A stretch of 33,687 bases of DNA. Source: an uncultured Bacteroides sp. (GTDB taxonomy: Bacteria > Bacteroidota > Bacteroidia > Bacteroidales > Bacteroidaceae). Positions 1 to 7,551 of the stretch are shown here, piece after piece. The notes under the pieces are model-generated. The model searched no databases. It was not told where the DNA came from and was given only the letters and a program-made list of their open reading frames with translations. The number at the start of each line of letters is the position of its first letter. The first letter of the stretch is position 1. The translations under genes and the position numbers were made by a program. The DNA is taken from NCBI GenBank assembly GCA_947646015.1, contig CANSEY010000039.1, positions 1 to 33,687 on the forward strand, read 5' to 3'.

Positions 1-253
1 TGTTTTTTCAAGATGCGCAAATATAGTGCAAACCTATTAAAATTCAAATAGTTATAAAACTAATGTTTTAATCGGATGTGGTGAATAAAGCTAAATAGAG
101 CATATTTGGGAGTGAGTTATGTTACTTATCTGTTACCTCTTCCAATTTGCCTACTAATCGGATATAAGGCATTAGTTTTCAATATATTGCATTATTCTTC
201 ATAACTTCAAATACCTCAACAGTAATTAAATTTGTAACTAAAAAAGTTGAGTT
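1..253. other. Integrase upstream region, possible attachment end
   Basis: This AT-rich stretch carries no convincing gene. It lies directly upstream of the integrase, where the attachment site and integrase arm-binding sites of such elements usually lie. Two short direct repeats are visible: TAATCGGAT at 69-77 and 155-163, and TTCAAATA at 43-50 and 206-213. These could be arm-type sites, but I could not find a matching core repeat near the other end of the element, so the exact junction is not defined. A possible integrase -7 box (TAAATTTG) lies at 227-234 without a good -33 partner. Confidence 0.35.
18..48 (-). promoter_or_regulatory. Bacteroides-type promoter firing leftwards out of the window
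   Basis: On the minus strand a perfect -7 box TATATTTG (25 to 18) is preceded by a -33 TTTG (48 to 45) with 19 bases between them, matching the Bacteroides primary sigma consensus TTTG-N19-TAnnTTTG. Transcription would run off the left edge, so the target gene is outside the window. Confidence 0.55.
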
Positions 254-1483
254 ATGAGAAGTACATTCAGAGTGTTGTTTTACACTAAAAATCAATCGAT
301 TAAGAATGGTAAAGTACCTGTAATGGGACGTATTACCATCAACAAGACCACAGCTTGCTTTAGCTGTAAGAAGGAGGTGTCTATTTCTTTATGGGACGCC
401 AAAGCTAATAGGGCTAAAGGGAAATCCGAAGAAGCTAGAATGTTAAACCAGGAACTTGATAATGCCAAAGCCCAAATTGCCAAGCATTACCAATACATAT
501 GCGATCATGACAGTTTTGTCACAGCCAAGAAAGTCTATAGCCGCTATGTCGGTTTTAAAGAAGATTCCCACACCCTTATGGAGCTTTTCAGGGAACAGCT
601 TGAGTCATACAAGGAGAAAGTAGGCAAGGAAAAGGCAAAAAGCACCTATCTTGGTTTAGTAGCCGATTATAAGAGCGCATTGCTTTTTTTGAAAGACAAA
701 AAGAATGTTGAGGACATTGCACTTGATGAACTTGACAAAGATTTTATTGAAGACTATTATAATTGGATGTTGGGCACATGCGGCTCGGCCAGTTCTACAG
801 CATTCGGACGTGTTAATACCATGAAATGGCTAATGCATATCGCTCAAGAGAAAGGTTTAATAAAAGTTCATCCCTTCACGGGTTTTGGATGTAAGCCGGG
901 ATATAAAAGACGTTCATTTCTCTCTGAAGAAGAACTGCAGAGGCTTATACATGTAGAATTGAGGTATAAACGTCAGCAGGCTATGCGTGACATGCTACTT
1001 TTCATGTGCTTCACAGGCCTCGCCTTCGCAGATCTGAAAGCAATTACTTATAAGAATATCCATACAGATTCTGATGGTGGCACATGGCTCATGGGAAACC
1101 GTATAAAAACAGGCGTAGCATACGTCGTGAAATTATTACCTATAGCAATTGAACTTGTAGAAAAGTATAAGGGTGATAACAAAAAGAAAGATTCTCCTGA
1201 TTGCGTTTTCCCCGTCGGTGATTATGAAACCATGAAAAGTAGTTTTAAGGTTTTAGGGAAAAAGTGTGATTGTAATGTAAATATCACCCCTCATATCGGG
1301 AGACATACCTTTGCAGTTTTGGCTATATTGAAAGGCATGCCGTTAGAAACTTTGCAAAAAGTATTAGGACACAAATCGATTCTTTCCACACAAGTCTATG
1401 CTGAACTGATCAATCCGAAGGTTGGGGAAGATACGGATAGGATGTGCGACAAGATTGGTTCCGTGTATCGCTTGGCCAATTAG
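254..1483 (+). CDS. int: Tyrosine recombinase (integrase) of a Bacteroides mobile element
   Basis: A 409-residue site-specific recombinase that would catalyse integration and excision of the element. The N-terminal half looks like the SAM-like/arm-binding region of Bacteroidetes integrases. The C-terminal catalytic domain shows the HxxR motif (H347-I-G-R350), an LGH box (H373) and the nucleophile tyrosine Y382 in STQVYAEL. At the position of the first catalytic arginine the protein reads FTGLAFADL, with alanine after TGL. Loss of this arginine is known in CTnDOT-type integrases. The ATG follows an AT-rich region with a candidate -7 box at 227-234. The gene ends in TAG and then a strong terminator, so it is a single-gene unit. 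All four Trp codons are TGG, unlike several other genes of the element. Confidence 0.93.
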   Translation: MRSTFRVLFYTKNQSIKNGKVPVMGRITINKTTACFSCKKEVSISLWDAKANRAKGKSEEARMLNQELDNAKAQIAKHYQYICDHDSFVTAKKVYSRYVGFKEDSHTLMELFREQLESYKEKVGKEKAKSTYLGLVADYKSALLFLKDKKNVEDIALDELDKDFIEDYYNWMLGTCGSASSTAFGRVNTMKWLMHIAQEKGLIKVHPFTGFGCKPGYKRRSFLSEEELQRLIHVELRYKRQQAMRDMLLFMCFTGLAFADLKAITYKNIHTDSDGGTWLMGNRIKTGVAYVVKLLPIAIELVEKYKGDNKKKDSPDCVFPVGDYETMKSSFKVLGKKCDCNVNITPHIGRHTFAVLAILKGMPLETLQKVLGHKSILSTQVYAELINPKVGEDTDRMCDKIGSVYRLAN

Positions 1484-1493
1484 AATAAGTATG

Positions 1494-1530
1494 AAAAAAC
1501 ACCCTTCAGCAAATGTTGAAGGGTGTTTTT
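1494..1530. terminator. Bidirectional intrinsic terminator
   Basis: A hairpin with about 10-bp arms (ACACCCTTCA / TGAAGGGTGT) is flanked by A-runs on the left and T-runs on the right. It can therefore end both the rightward integrase transcript and the leftward transcript of the two helix-turn-helix genes. Confidence 0.85.
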
Positions 1531-1548
1531 CGTATTCAGGCAGGTTGC

Positions 1549-1860
1549 TTATTTCAAGTAACGCCTGAAATCTTTATAGTTCTTTTTTAGTACCTCGTAT
1601 AGCCCGCTTTCCGGATAGAGCAGTTTACCCCCGACAGAGGTAATTGAGGTATAAGGTATTGCCTTTTCATCCCGTAGTGTTTGTAATGTACGCTTGGAAA
1701 CATGAAGCATCCGGCATACCTCATCTCCACTCAGATAATGTTCGTCTGCAATCGTCGGACGTATCCGTGCCGCAGCAGCCTCCAGATTTTTTCCTGTCCG
1801 TTTGATCCATCCGGTAAGTTCCTTGAACTCTTCCGAATCTTTAGTGATAATGTCTGCCAT
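1549..1860 (-). CDS. Helix-turn-helix excisionase-like protein (Xis2d type)
   Basis: A 103-residue protein with a C-terminal MerR/excisionase-type helix-turn-helix: residues around 45-95 include SGDEVCRMLHVSKRTLQTLR and a following wing with GGKLLYPES. Proteins of this family act as directionality factors or DNA-bending regulators in CTnDOT-type elements, where two such genes (xis2c, xis2d) precede the exc topoisomerase. It lies 5 bases downstream of a second helix-turn-helix gene and is surely co-transcribed with it. It is intact, has one TGG tryptophan and ends in TAA. Its role in excision is inferred from family and neighbourhood, not shown by the sequence. Confidence 0.85.
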   Translation of the reverse strand: MADIITKDSEEFKELTGWIKRTGKNLEAAAARIRPTIADEHYLSGDEVCRMLHVSKRTLQTLRDEKAIPYTSITSVGGKLLYPESGLYEVLKKNYKDFRRYLK

Positions 1861-1865
1861 ACTCT

Positions 1866-2153
1866 TTATTTTCTTTTTTTGATTAGTCCTTCCTCCAGAA
1901 TTTGCTGGATGTCCACTTCTTTATAAAAGAATTTTCCACCGATATTAGAATAAGGAATCAGCCCGTTATCCCGGTAAGTCTGCAGTGCCCTTTTGGAAAT
2001 ATTGAGAGCCAGGCACACATCCTGCGCATCCAGTCACTTGTCCGGTGTTACGGGGGCTATTTTCTTTTGAAAGTCCATCATTTGCACGGACAGCATACTT
2101 AGTTGTTTCTTCAAGTCCTGATAAGCACTTGTTTCGATAATTGTCAGTTCCAT
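1866..2153 (-). CDS. Helix-turn-helix excisionase-like protein with in-frame TGA (Trp40 position)
   Basis: Read from the ATG at 2153 to the TAA at 1866, this is a 95-residue protein with one in-frame TGA (2036 to 2034, codon 40). The sequence after it, LDAQDVCLALNISKRALQTY, is the start of the Xis2c-like helix-turn-helix. In this Bacteroidetes family the residue before LDxQDVC is a conserved tryptophan, so the TGA stands where Trp is expected. Under the standard code the product would be a useless 39-residue N-terminus. There is no frameshift and no other defect. It is the first gene of a two-gene leftward operon behind a GTCA repeat array at 2237-2270. Standard gene finders would miss it or call it a pseudogene. 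Confidence 0.8.
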
Positions 2154-2190
2154 GATTTATAAATTAAATTGTGAATAATGAAATTGGGTG

Positions 2191-2221
2191 CAAGATAAAG
2201 GGAATATTACTATAAATCAAT
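2191..2221 (-). promoter_or_regulatory. Possible promoter of the helix-turn-helix operon
   Basis: On the minus strand a near-consensus -7 box TATCTTG (2197 to 2191) lies 38 bases upstream of the ATG, with a partial -33 (ATTG at 2221 to 2218) about 20 bases further up. It is one base short of the TAnnTTTG consensus, so this is only a candidate. The GTCA array begins about 16 bases upstream of the -33. Confidence 0.35.
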
Positions 2222-2236
2222 CGTTTAGTTTCCAGT

Positions 2237-2270
2237 GTCGTTAATAGTCATTAATAGTCATTTTTTGTCA
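2237..2270. repeat. 10-bp-phased GTCA array A (operator candidate)
   Basis: Four tetrameric boxes on the plus strand start at 2237 (GTCG), 2247, 2257 and 2267 (GTCA each), exactly 10 bases apart, so all face the same side of the helix. Two units share the longer form GTCATTAATA/GTCGTTAATA. The array ends nearest the gene 84 bases upstream of the ATG of the helix-turn-helix operon. Two further arrays of the same design occur at 15685 and 22112. Likely binding sites for a multimeric regulator. Confidence 0.7.
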
Positions 2271-2397
2271 GCGTAGCTTTTCTTATACTTTTTATTTAAC
2301 GGGGGAGTCGTGAAATCCGACATCCCTTATACAAATGGTAACTCTTTCATCTTTTTTCCTTTTTTGCCCTGCCACATTTCTTTATGATATGGATTTC

Positions 2398-2428
2398 TTC
2401 GGAGAAATCAGAAATATGAGTATCTTTG
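2398..2428 (+). promoter_or_regulatory. Bacteroides-type promoter upstream of the long inverted repeat
   Basis: A perfect -7 box TATCTTTG (2421-2428) is preceded, after 19 bases, by TTCG (2398-2401), a one-mismatch -33. Transcription would start near 2435, run through the nested inverted repeat at 2503-2621 and reach the RibD-like gene at 2692 with a leader of about 255 nt. The rest of 2271-2690 holds no supported gene. Confidence 0.45.
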
Positions 2429-2502
2429 GAACGAAATATAGATTTAAATGGCAGGCAATAGCCTTCCAATTAGATATAGACATAACATTCGCAGAATGTC
2501 TC

Positions 2503-2621
2503 AAGACGGAAATCTGGTAAATTTCAATGAATAGAGGCTTTTTGTGTATTGCTTATGCTATGCTTTGTCATAGCGTGGCTTACACAGCTACTATTCATAG
2601 GTTTACCAGAACCTCCGTCTT
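2503..2621. repeat. Large nested inverted repeat (folded RNA or ssDNA element)
   Basis: Successive paired segments build a stem of about 120 nt: AAGACGGA (2503-2510) with TCCGTCTT (2614-2621), CTGGTAAA (2514-2521) with TTTACCAG (2602-2609), ATGAATAG (2527-2534) with CTATTCAT (2591-2598), TGTGTA (2543-2548) with TACACA (2581-2586), and GCTATG (2557-2562) with CATAGC (2569-2574) around a CTTTGT loop. Short unpaired stretches separate the segments. No T-run follows, so it is not an ordinary terminator. It could be a structured leader, a folded single-strand recombination or nicking site, or a non-autonomous palindromic insertion. Confidence 0.75.
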
Positions 2622-2662
2622 GGAGTTGGGTAAGGCCACGCTTTCTCAAATACTTCTGCCGA

Positions 2663-2687
2663 ATAATATTTATAGGTTAAATATTAT
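2663..2687. promoter_or_regulatory. Inverted repeat just before the RibD-like start codon
   Basis: ATAATATTT (2663-2671) and AAATATTAT (2679-2687) form perfect 9-bp arms separated by 7 bases, ending 4 bases before the ATG at 2692. It could be a repressor operator or a hairpin that hides the ribosome-binding region. Confidence 0.4.
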
Positions 2688-2691
2688 ACTT

Positions 2692-3099
2692 ATGGCAAAA
2701 CTCCAATTACTTGCAATCACTACTCTTGACGGATACCTCTTCGACAGGACTGTTTCTTCCCCTTTGTGGGATAATCCGAACAAATATGGCCTCACCAAAA
2801 TACGGGAACGTGCTACACAGACTCTCGGGCCGGATGTATCTTTCATCTCATTGACACAATGGAAAAAGAAAAATGAAGGTATTTATTTCATAGAAGCGGC
2901 TCCGGATACAATTTCCGTTATAAGCAGCATGTTCAGATACTGGTTGGTGGATGAAATCATCCTTTTTGTCGCACCGTATATCCAAGGGGACGGCATACGT
3001 CTGTTTACAGAAATTCCCGGTCCTTCCTCATGGGAAATGACCGGGAACAAATGTTTCAGATCCGGTATTTGCAGGCTGGCCTACAAACGGATTGAATAA
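2692..3099 (+). CDS. RibD C-terminal / dihydrofolate-reductase-family protein
   Basis: A 135-residue protein starting MAKLQLLAITTLDGYL, the usual opening of the RibD_C/DHFR-like fold, and ending with a segment (VDEIILFVAPYIQGDG, then LFTE) that matches the family's strand-loop near the nucleotide site. Members are NADPH-dependent reductases; small stand-alone versions are common in Bacteroides conjugative elements and have no assigned substrate. It is shorter than typical 170-180-residue members. A longer reading from 2527 would place the start inside the inverted repeat and adds a sequence without family resemblance, so I chose 2692. It ends in TAA, has four TGG tryptophans, and converges with the small gene at 3134. 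Confidence 0.7.
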   Translation: MAKLQLLAITTLDGYLFDRTVSSPLWDNPNKYGLTKIRERATQTLGPDVSFISLTQWKKKNEGIYFIEAAPDTISVISSMFRYWLVDEIILFVAPYIQGDGIRLFTEIPGPSSWEMTGNKCFRSGICRLAYKRIE

Positions 3100-3133
3100 C
3101 CTGCAATTATCTTCTTATCCTGACTGACTTGGT

Positions 3134-3352
3134 TTAGACAGGCATCTTATATTTCTCCCAATATTTTCTTGCCTTGTCCGGTCCTATCCAGTTCCGTTGG
3201 TCATCGATTCCCCTGTCCGAGAGTTGTTTCCTGACCAGCTTCTGGATATCAATCTCCCCTTTGGCTATCTTGATCAGCAGTTCGGAAGCAATCGTATTCA
3301 GCATTAAGTCCGGATTCAGTTCATCCGGTATCTCTTCCATTTCTTTTTTCAT
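3134..3352 (-). CDS. Small conserved-type protein of unknown function, last gene of the topoisomerase operon
   Basis: A 72-residue, acidic-then-basic protein with no family I recognise. It is predicted to be mostly helical, and the C-terminus contains IGPDKARKYWEKYKMPV. It starts 11 bases after the stop of topoisomerase III and is the last gene of the long leftward operon. Its position beside the topoisomerase recalls the small orf3 of the CTnDOT excision operon (xis2c-xis2d-orf3-exc), but that is only a positional analogy. Intact, two TGG codons, TAA stop. Confidence 0.65.
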   Translation of the reverse strand: MKKEMEEIPDELNPDLMLNTIASELLIKIAKGEIDIQKLVRKQLSDRGIDDQRNWIGPDKARKYWEKYKMPV

Positions 3353-3363
3353 AAGTCGCTTCT

Positions 3364-5439
3364 TTATTTTTTAGGTTTATTATCCTTGAAAGTCATCTCA
3401 ATCCTGTAATTGTCATCCAGCTCGAGTGATGCCTCATACTTCTTTCCTTTCTTGCTGGTAAACTTCAGATATCCGGTACGTTTCCCCGATAGCAGCAGGA
3501 GCATCTGATTATCCGTCAGTTCCCTGCCGTTGAACGTTCTAAATAACAGGAACCCACAATTGGGATCGCTGCATTTGGCGACCTTGTTAAAGACGATAAT
3601 CGTTTCTGCTCCGCATTTGGGGCAGTTACAATGTGGCAAGTCCGGATGGTTAAGTTTCAGGGCAAGCAGTTCCGAGGTGATTTGTTGGGTATAGGAATTG
3701 ATGCTCTGAGTAAATGTTTCCGTGGAAACTTTGCCGGTTTCGATTTCATGCAAGGCGCATTCCCACCCTCCGGTCATGCTCACGTTGGCGATCATCTTCT
3801 CTTTTACAATATCATATACTTCCAGTCCTTTGGGAGTGGGAATCAGTGACCGTCCGTTTCTTTCCACGTAGTGTCTGGCAATGAGCAGTTCGATGATTCC
3901 GGCACGTGTAGCCGGTGTACCCAAGCCGGAATCCTCCATTGCCTCTTTTTCCTTTTCATCGTCCAATGTTCTGCCACAACCTTCCATCGCAGCAAGCAGG
4001 CTTGCCTCAGTGAATATGGGCTGCGGTTTGGTTTTCTTGACCAATGTATCAATACCGAGCACGGGCAATATTTCGTCTTCCTGAAATTCGGGCAGAAGAC
4101 TTCCTTCTTCTTTCTCACTGGGTTCGTTATAGATGCCTCTCCACCCCGGAACTTTGATTTGGCTTCCTTTTATCCCGAAAAGAACGCCGTTACAGTCCGC
4201 TTGTACGGATACCGTTTCTTTCAGGCATTTGCCGGAGAAAGCCTCCAACATGCGTCCCGCGATCATGGAATAGATATTCTGCTCGTCAAGGGAAAGCCTC
4301 TGGGGATAGTTCTCCGTAATGATTAACGCATGATGGTCCGTCATCTTGCTATCGTCCACACAGTGCCGGTTTAAAGGCTGGTTACAGAGGTTTTCCGCAT
4401 GCCATGTGAAACGGGGATGTTGCTTAAGCAGGCCGATGAGGGAAGGGACTTGTTCGAAGATGTCTTCTGTGATATAGCTACATCCGGTACGGGGATACGA
4501 AATGTAGCCTCCTTCATATAATTTTTGAGCAATGTTCAGCGTCTGTTCTGCGGTCAGTCCGAGTTTGGTATTGGCACTTCGTTGCAGGGCGGTCAGGTCA
4601 TAAAGTAGCGGAGCTTCTTCTGGAACCTCTTTCTTCTCCACTTGCACCACTTTGGCTGTCGTCTCTTCATACACTTTTTTACGGTCCACATCGAGTTTTT
4701 CCGGTGTATCATATTTCCCGGTACAGGTTAAGACGAGTTCTTTCCCTGCTTTCGTTGTCCGTAGCTGTAGCAGATAATAGGGTTTGGCTATAAAATCCCT
4801 GTTGTCCAGATATCGACGGCAAATCATGCCAAGTGCCGGTGTCTGTACTCTTCCCAGAGAATAGTTACTCTTGCCTGCAGCCATGCTCAAAGACAGGCTG
4901 GCATTCATACCGACGACCCAATCTGATTCTCTCCTGGCTTTAGCGGCACGGTACAGGTTGTCAAACTCCTTACTTGATTTGAGGCTATCAAATCCTTCCC
5001 GTATCGATTTTTCTGTCATGGAAGATATCCACAAGCGTTTGGTTTCCTTATGATATCCCAGATATTCAAGCACATATCTCATAATTAACTCTCCTTCCCG
5101 CCCTGCATCAGTACAGGATATCACTTGATCAGCCTGACCCAACAGTTTACGGATTACTTCCAATTGTTTCAGAGCCGTCGGATCAGCCTTGTATCCATCT
5201 TCGGTTTTAATCTGACGGACAACCAGTTTGAACGGGTCGGGAATAATAGGCAGCATCTCCTTTTCCACATGGACAATGCCGTAGTCTTGAGGCAGGGCCA
5301 ATGCCAACAGATGGCCGTAAGTTCATGTGACGGCATATCCGTTCCCACTCAAGTATCCTTCCTGTTTCTCCGTTACGCTCAGGACCCGGGCAATGCTGCG
5401 TGCCACCGAGGGCTTCTCACAAATACAAATTGTTTTCAT
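3364..5439 (-). CDS. topB: Topoisomerase III (Exc-like) with in-frame TGA at conserved Trp39
   Basis: Read from ATG at 5439 to TAA at 3364 this is a 691-residue type IA topoisomerase. It shows the TOPRIM start CICEKPS (about 5-11) and DAGREGELI (about 111-119), the active-site tyrosine in GYISYPRTGC (about 315-322), and a C-terminal zinc-ribbon-like CNCPKCG with a second cysteine pair. One in-frame TGA at 5325 to 5323 is codon 39, between YAVT and TYGHLL. The E. coli TopB motif here is VVTWCIGHLLE, so the stop sits exactly on an invariant tryptophan. Everything else is intact and the five other Trp codons are TGG. Under the standard code only an internal-start fragment lacking the first TOPRIM strand could be made. 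In CTnDOT a homologous topoisomerase (Exc) assists excision. Confidence 0.92.
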
Positions 5440-5465
5440 GTTACTTTCTTTTTTAATATGAATGA

Positions 5466-6338
5466 CTATTTAATTTTTACACTCTTGACCTTTGATTTTT
5501 CTTTCCGTACCCTTTTCTTCGGTTCTTTGGGAATGGAGAGCTTCTCTTTCTTTTCCGATACTTGTATGCTTTCCGTCAGATTCGGCAGGGGTATTTCCTT
5601 TGCCGGAAAACGGCTGATTAAATCCATTGAGATTCCTGACATTCCCGCATTCAGTTTCACCTGATCTGCCGGTTGGAGGTATTTCTCCCCGTTCTTTCCG
5701 GTTGCCAGTTCGTACATGACTGTTTCACGGCCCTGGAGGATTCCTTCGTAATTTTGGTAAGGAAGGTTTGATTCAGACAGTCCGTTCTGCTGAAGCATCC
5801 CACAAATCTCATCGGGTGGCAATCCTCCGAACTTCCGGTCAAAAGGAGAAGAAAGAATGTACTTGTATGTTGCCAGAAGCTGCTTTTCATGGCTCATATC
5901 GGGACATCCTTCATATTCCTGCAGTTGTTTGATTTTCTTTTCAATGCTGTTCAGAGCTTTGAAAGTATGTCTGTCCTTATTCTGAATAGGCATACTACCC
6001 ATTCGGACCAGTTCCATCTGGATACGGTTCAGGCTGGACGTTTCCCATTTATTCAACAGATTACTGCGATTGCTCCGGTAATCATCCCGGAGGATAGCGA
6101 TTGGATTTTTGGTACGAAAGAATAATCCGATCCGTTTTCCCCATGAGGGTTCGTGGAGGTTGGACGCGCTCCAGCGGATCGTGTTGAAACGGTAAGTATC
6201 CATGAATCTCCTGAAATGATTCCGGCTGGTAAACAGGTTTCTGAAAGTTTGCAGGAATGCTTTCCTTCCGGCAGCCCTGCGGCTACGTGGTATCTCTTTT
6301 TCGGGAATGAATGTATTATTTATCAGTTCCATATGCAT
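5466..6338 (-). CDS. Uncharacterised element protein, 290 aa, basic lysine-rich tail
   Basis: No recognised family. The N-terminal 80 residues are arginine-rich (SRRAAGRK, RNHFRRFMDTYRFN), and the C-terminal 40 residues are a lysine/arginine tail (EPKKRVRKEKSKVKSVKIK), which suggests nucleic-acid contact. The start codon shares a base with the stop of the upstream gene (TAATG), so translation is probably coupled. An alternative start lies two codons downstream. It lacks the paralogous domain shared by its upstream neighbours. Three TGG codons, TAG stop, no internal stop. Confidence 0.7.
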   Translation of the reverse strand: MHMELINNTFIPEKEIPRSRRAAGRKAFLQTFRNLFTSRNHFRRFMDTYRFNTIRWSASNLHEPSWGKRIGLFFRTKNPIAILRDDYRSNRSNLLNKWETSSLNRIQMELVRMGSMPIQNKDRHTFKALNSIEKKIKQLQEYEGCPDMSHEKQLLATYKYILSSPFDRKFGGLPPDEICGMLQQNGLSESNLPYQNYEGILQGRETVMYELATGKNGEKYLQPADQVKLNAGMSGISMDLISRFPAKEIPLPNLTESIQVSEKKEKLSIPKEPKKRVRKEKSKVKSVKIK

Positions 6339-7540
6339 TATAATTTGGGCTTCGCCTGCTTTTTAACGGAAGCGGTTTTTGTCTTGACCTTTTTCTTTTC
6401 ATTGCCACAGGACAGTCCGGGCTTGTCTTGCGGTTTTTCGGCTGTTTGAGCTTCTCCTTTCTTAGAAACAACAACAGGCGGGCTTACCCGATGATAGTTC
6501 TTCCGGACTCCATCCCTGTTTAACAGTGTTTGCGCCAATGACCTGGCAGCATTTTGTAATTCATCCATCTTCTGCCGGAAAGGATAATCCCGGTACAATT
6601 CCTTTTGCCGGGTAATCTCACGGATACCTTTCTCCACAAACAAGAAATCCTTTTTATAGGCAAACGATTCGTCTGCCGGTAAATGGGCGTATCCTCTGGC
6701 TGCTATGTCCTGAAGTGTCATAATGTTCCGGTTACGGATAGAGAGTTCCAATGCGCCGGCTGTGACAAACCGGTTGAGATTTTCTCCCGTAGGATGCATG
6801 TCGAAAGTGACGGACGGCTTGTAATTCGCCAGAATTTCCATCCCGGCCTGCGGCATGGTGGTCTGATTCCCGTTGGAGAGTTCCAGCATCCGGCGGGAGA
6901 CGGTTTCTATCCGGTAAATATTCAATGACTCCACATCCTGCAAAGAGCTTGAGTAGAAATTGTCCGCTGTCGATTGCAGGTAATCCCGAAACTTTATAGT
7001 CCCGGAAAGTCCGTCATTGAATACGCGGACACCTTGTTCCGTTTCAGCTATGGTGTAGAACTGTTTGGCTTGCTTTCCTGCCGCAATCTTCTCCATCGCA
7101 TCTTCGTGTGCAATAAAGCACTTATAAGCTGGTGAGTAGTCCAGATCCCGGATATTCTCTGCCGTCAGTTCCCTTTGGCATGCTCTCAAATAAGCCGCTT
7201 TCCGTAAAGGTACGGAGTTGTTTTCAGTGATGCCTCCGTAAGAGGCGATGAAACTGAGGGCTTTCTCACTGTCTTTCGCCGGTAGTTCGCTGGTGAAAGG
7301 AATATCTTTAGCAGGTATTCCCTCAAAATGCAGCAATAAGTTATCCGGTATGGTTTTCTGATCCATAGCAATCCGGGCGGTCAGATCCATAAATACCTGA
7401 AAAGAGTCCTTATCCGTCGGAACATACGACACGACCATGACAGTCGAGACTTGATTATCCGGCTGTAACACAATAAACAGGCTCTTTAAATCCGCTTTAG
7501 CGGTGAATGTATCTTTTATTTTTTCCATCCATGCAGGCAT
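6338..7540 (-). CDS. Paralogous operon protein of unknown function, 400 aa
   Basis: A member of the family repeated through 6.3-14.5 kb. About residues 164-205 contain the shared module: AETEQGVRVFNDGLSG, then YLQSTADNFY and a strand ending LNIYRIE. The last 40 residues are lysine-rich (KKKVKTKTASVKKQAKPKL). No catalytic motif, signal peptide or membrane segment is visible. It starts 11 bases after the preceding stop and overlaps the next gene by one base. Function unknown; the context suggests a role in element DNA processing or host interaction. Confidence 0.7.
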   Translation of the reverse strand: MPAWMEKIKDTFTAKADLKSLFIVLQPDNQVSTVMVVSYVPTDKDSFQVFMDLTARIAMDQKTIPDNLLLHFEGIPAKDIPFTSELPAKDSEKALSFIASYGGITENNSVPLRKAAYLRACQRELTAENIRDLDYSPAYKCFIAHEDAMEKIAAGKQAKQFYTIAETEQGVRVFNDGLSGTIKFRDYLQSTADNFYSSSLQDVESLNIYRIETVSRRMLELSNGNQTTMPQAGMEILANYKPSVTFDMHPTGENLNRFVTAGALELSIRNRNIMTLQDIAARGYAHLPADESFAYKKDFLFVEKGIREITRQKELYRDYPFRQKMDELQNAARSLAQTLLNRDGVRKNYHRVSPPVVVSKKGEAQTAEKPQDKPGLSCGNEKKKVKTKTASVKKQAKPKL

Positions 7541-7551
7541 GATAATCAGTT

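Noticed and set aside
2237-2270. CRISPR array or plasmid replication iterons
   Set aside because: Units are only 10 bp with no spacers, and no cas genes or replication initiator are present; promoter-proximal placement at three sites fits regulatory sites better.
2335-2520. 61-codon plus-strand ORF before the inverted repeat
   Set aside because: No family resemblance, it runs across a promoter box, and it ends inside the structured element.
2503-2630. Integron attC site
   Set aside because: A GTTGGGT resembling the attC right core lies just outside the stem, but the matching left core (RYYYAAC) is absent, and no integron integrase or cassette array is present.
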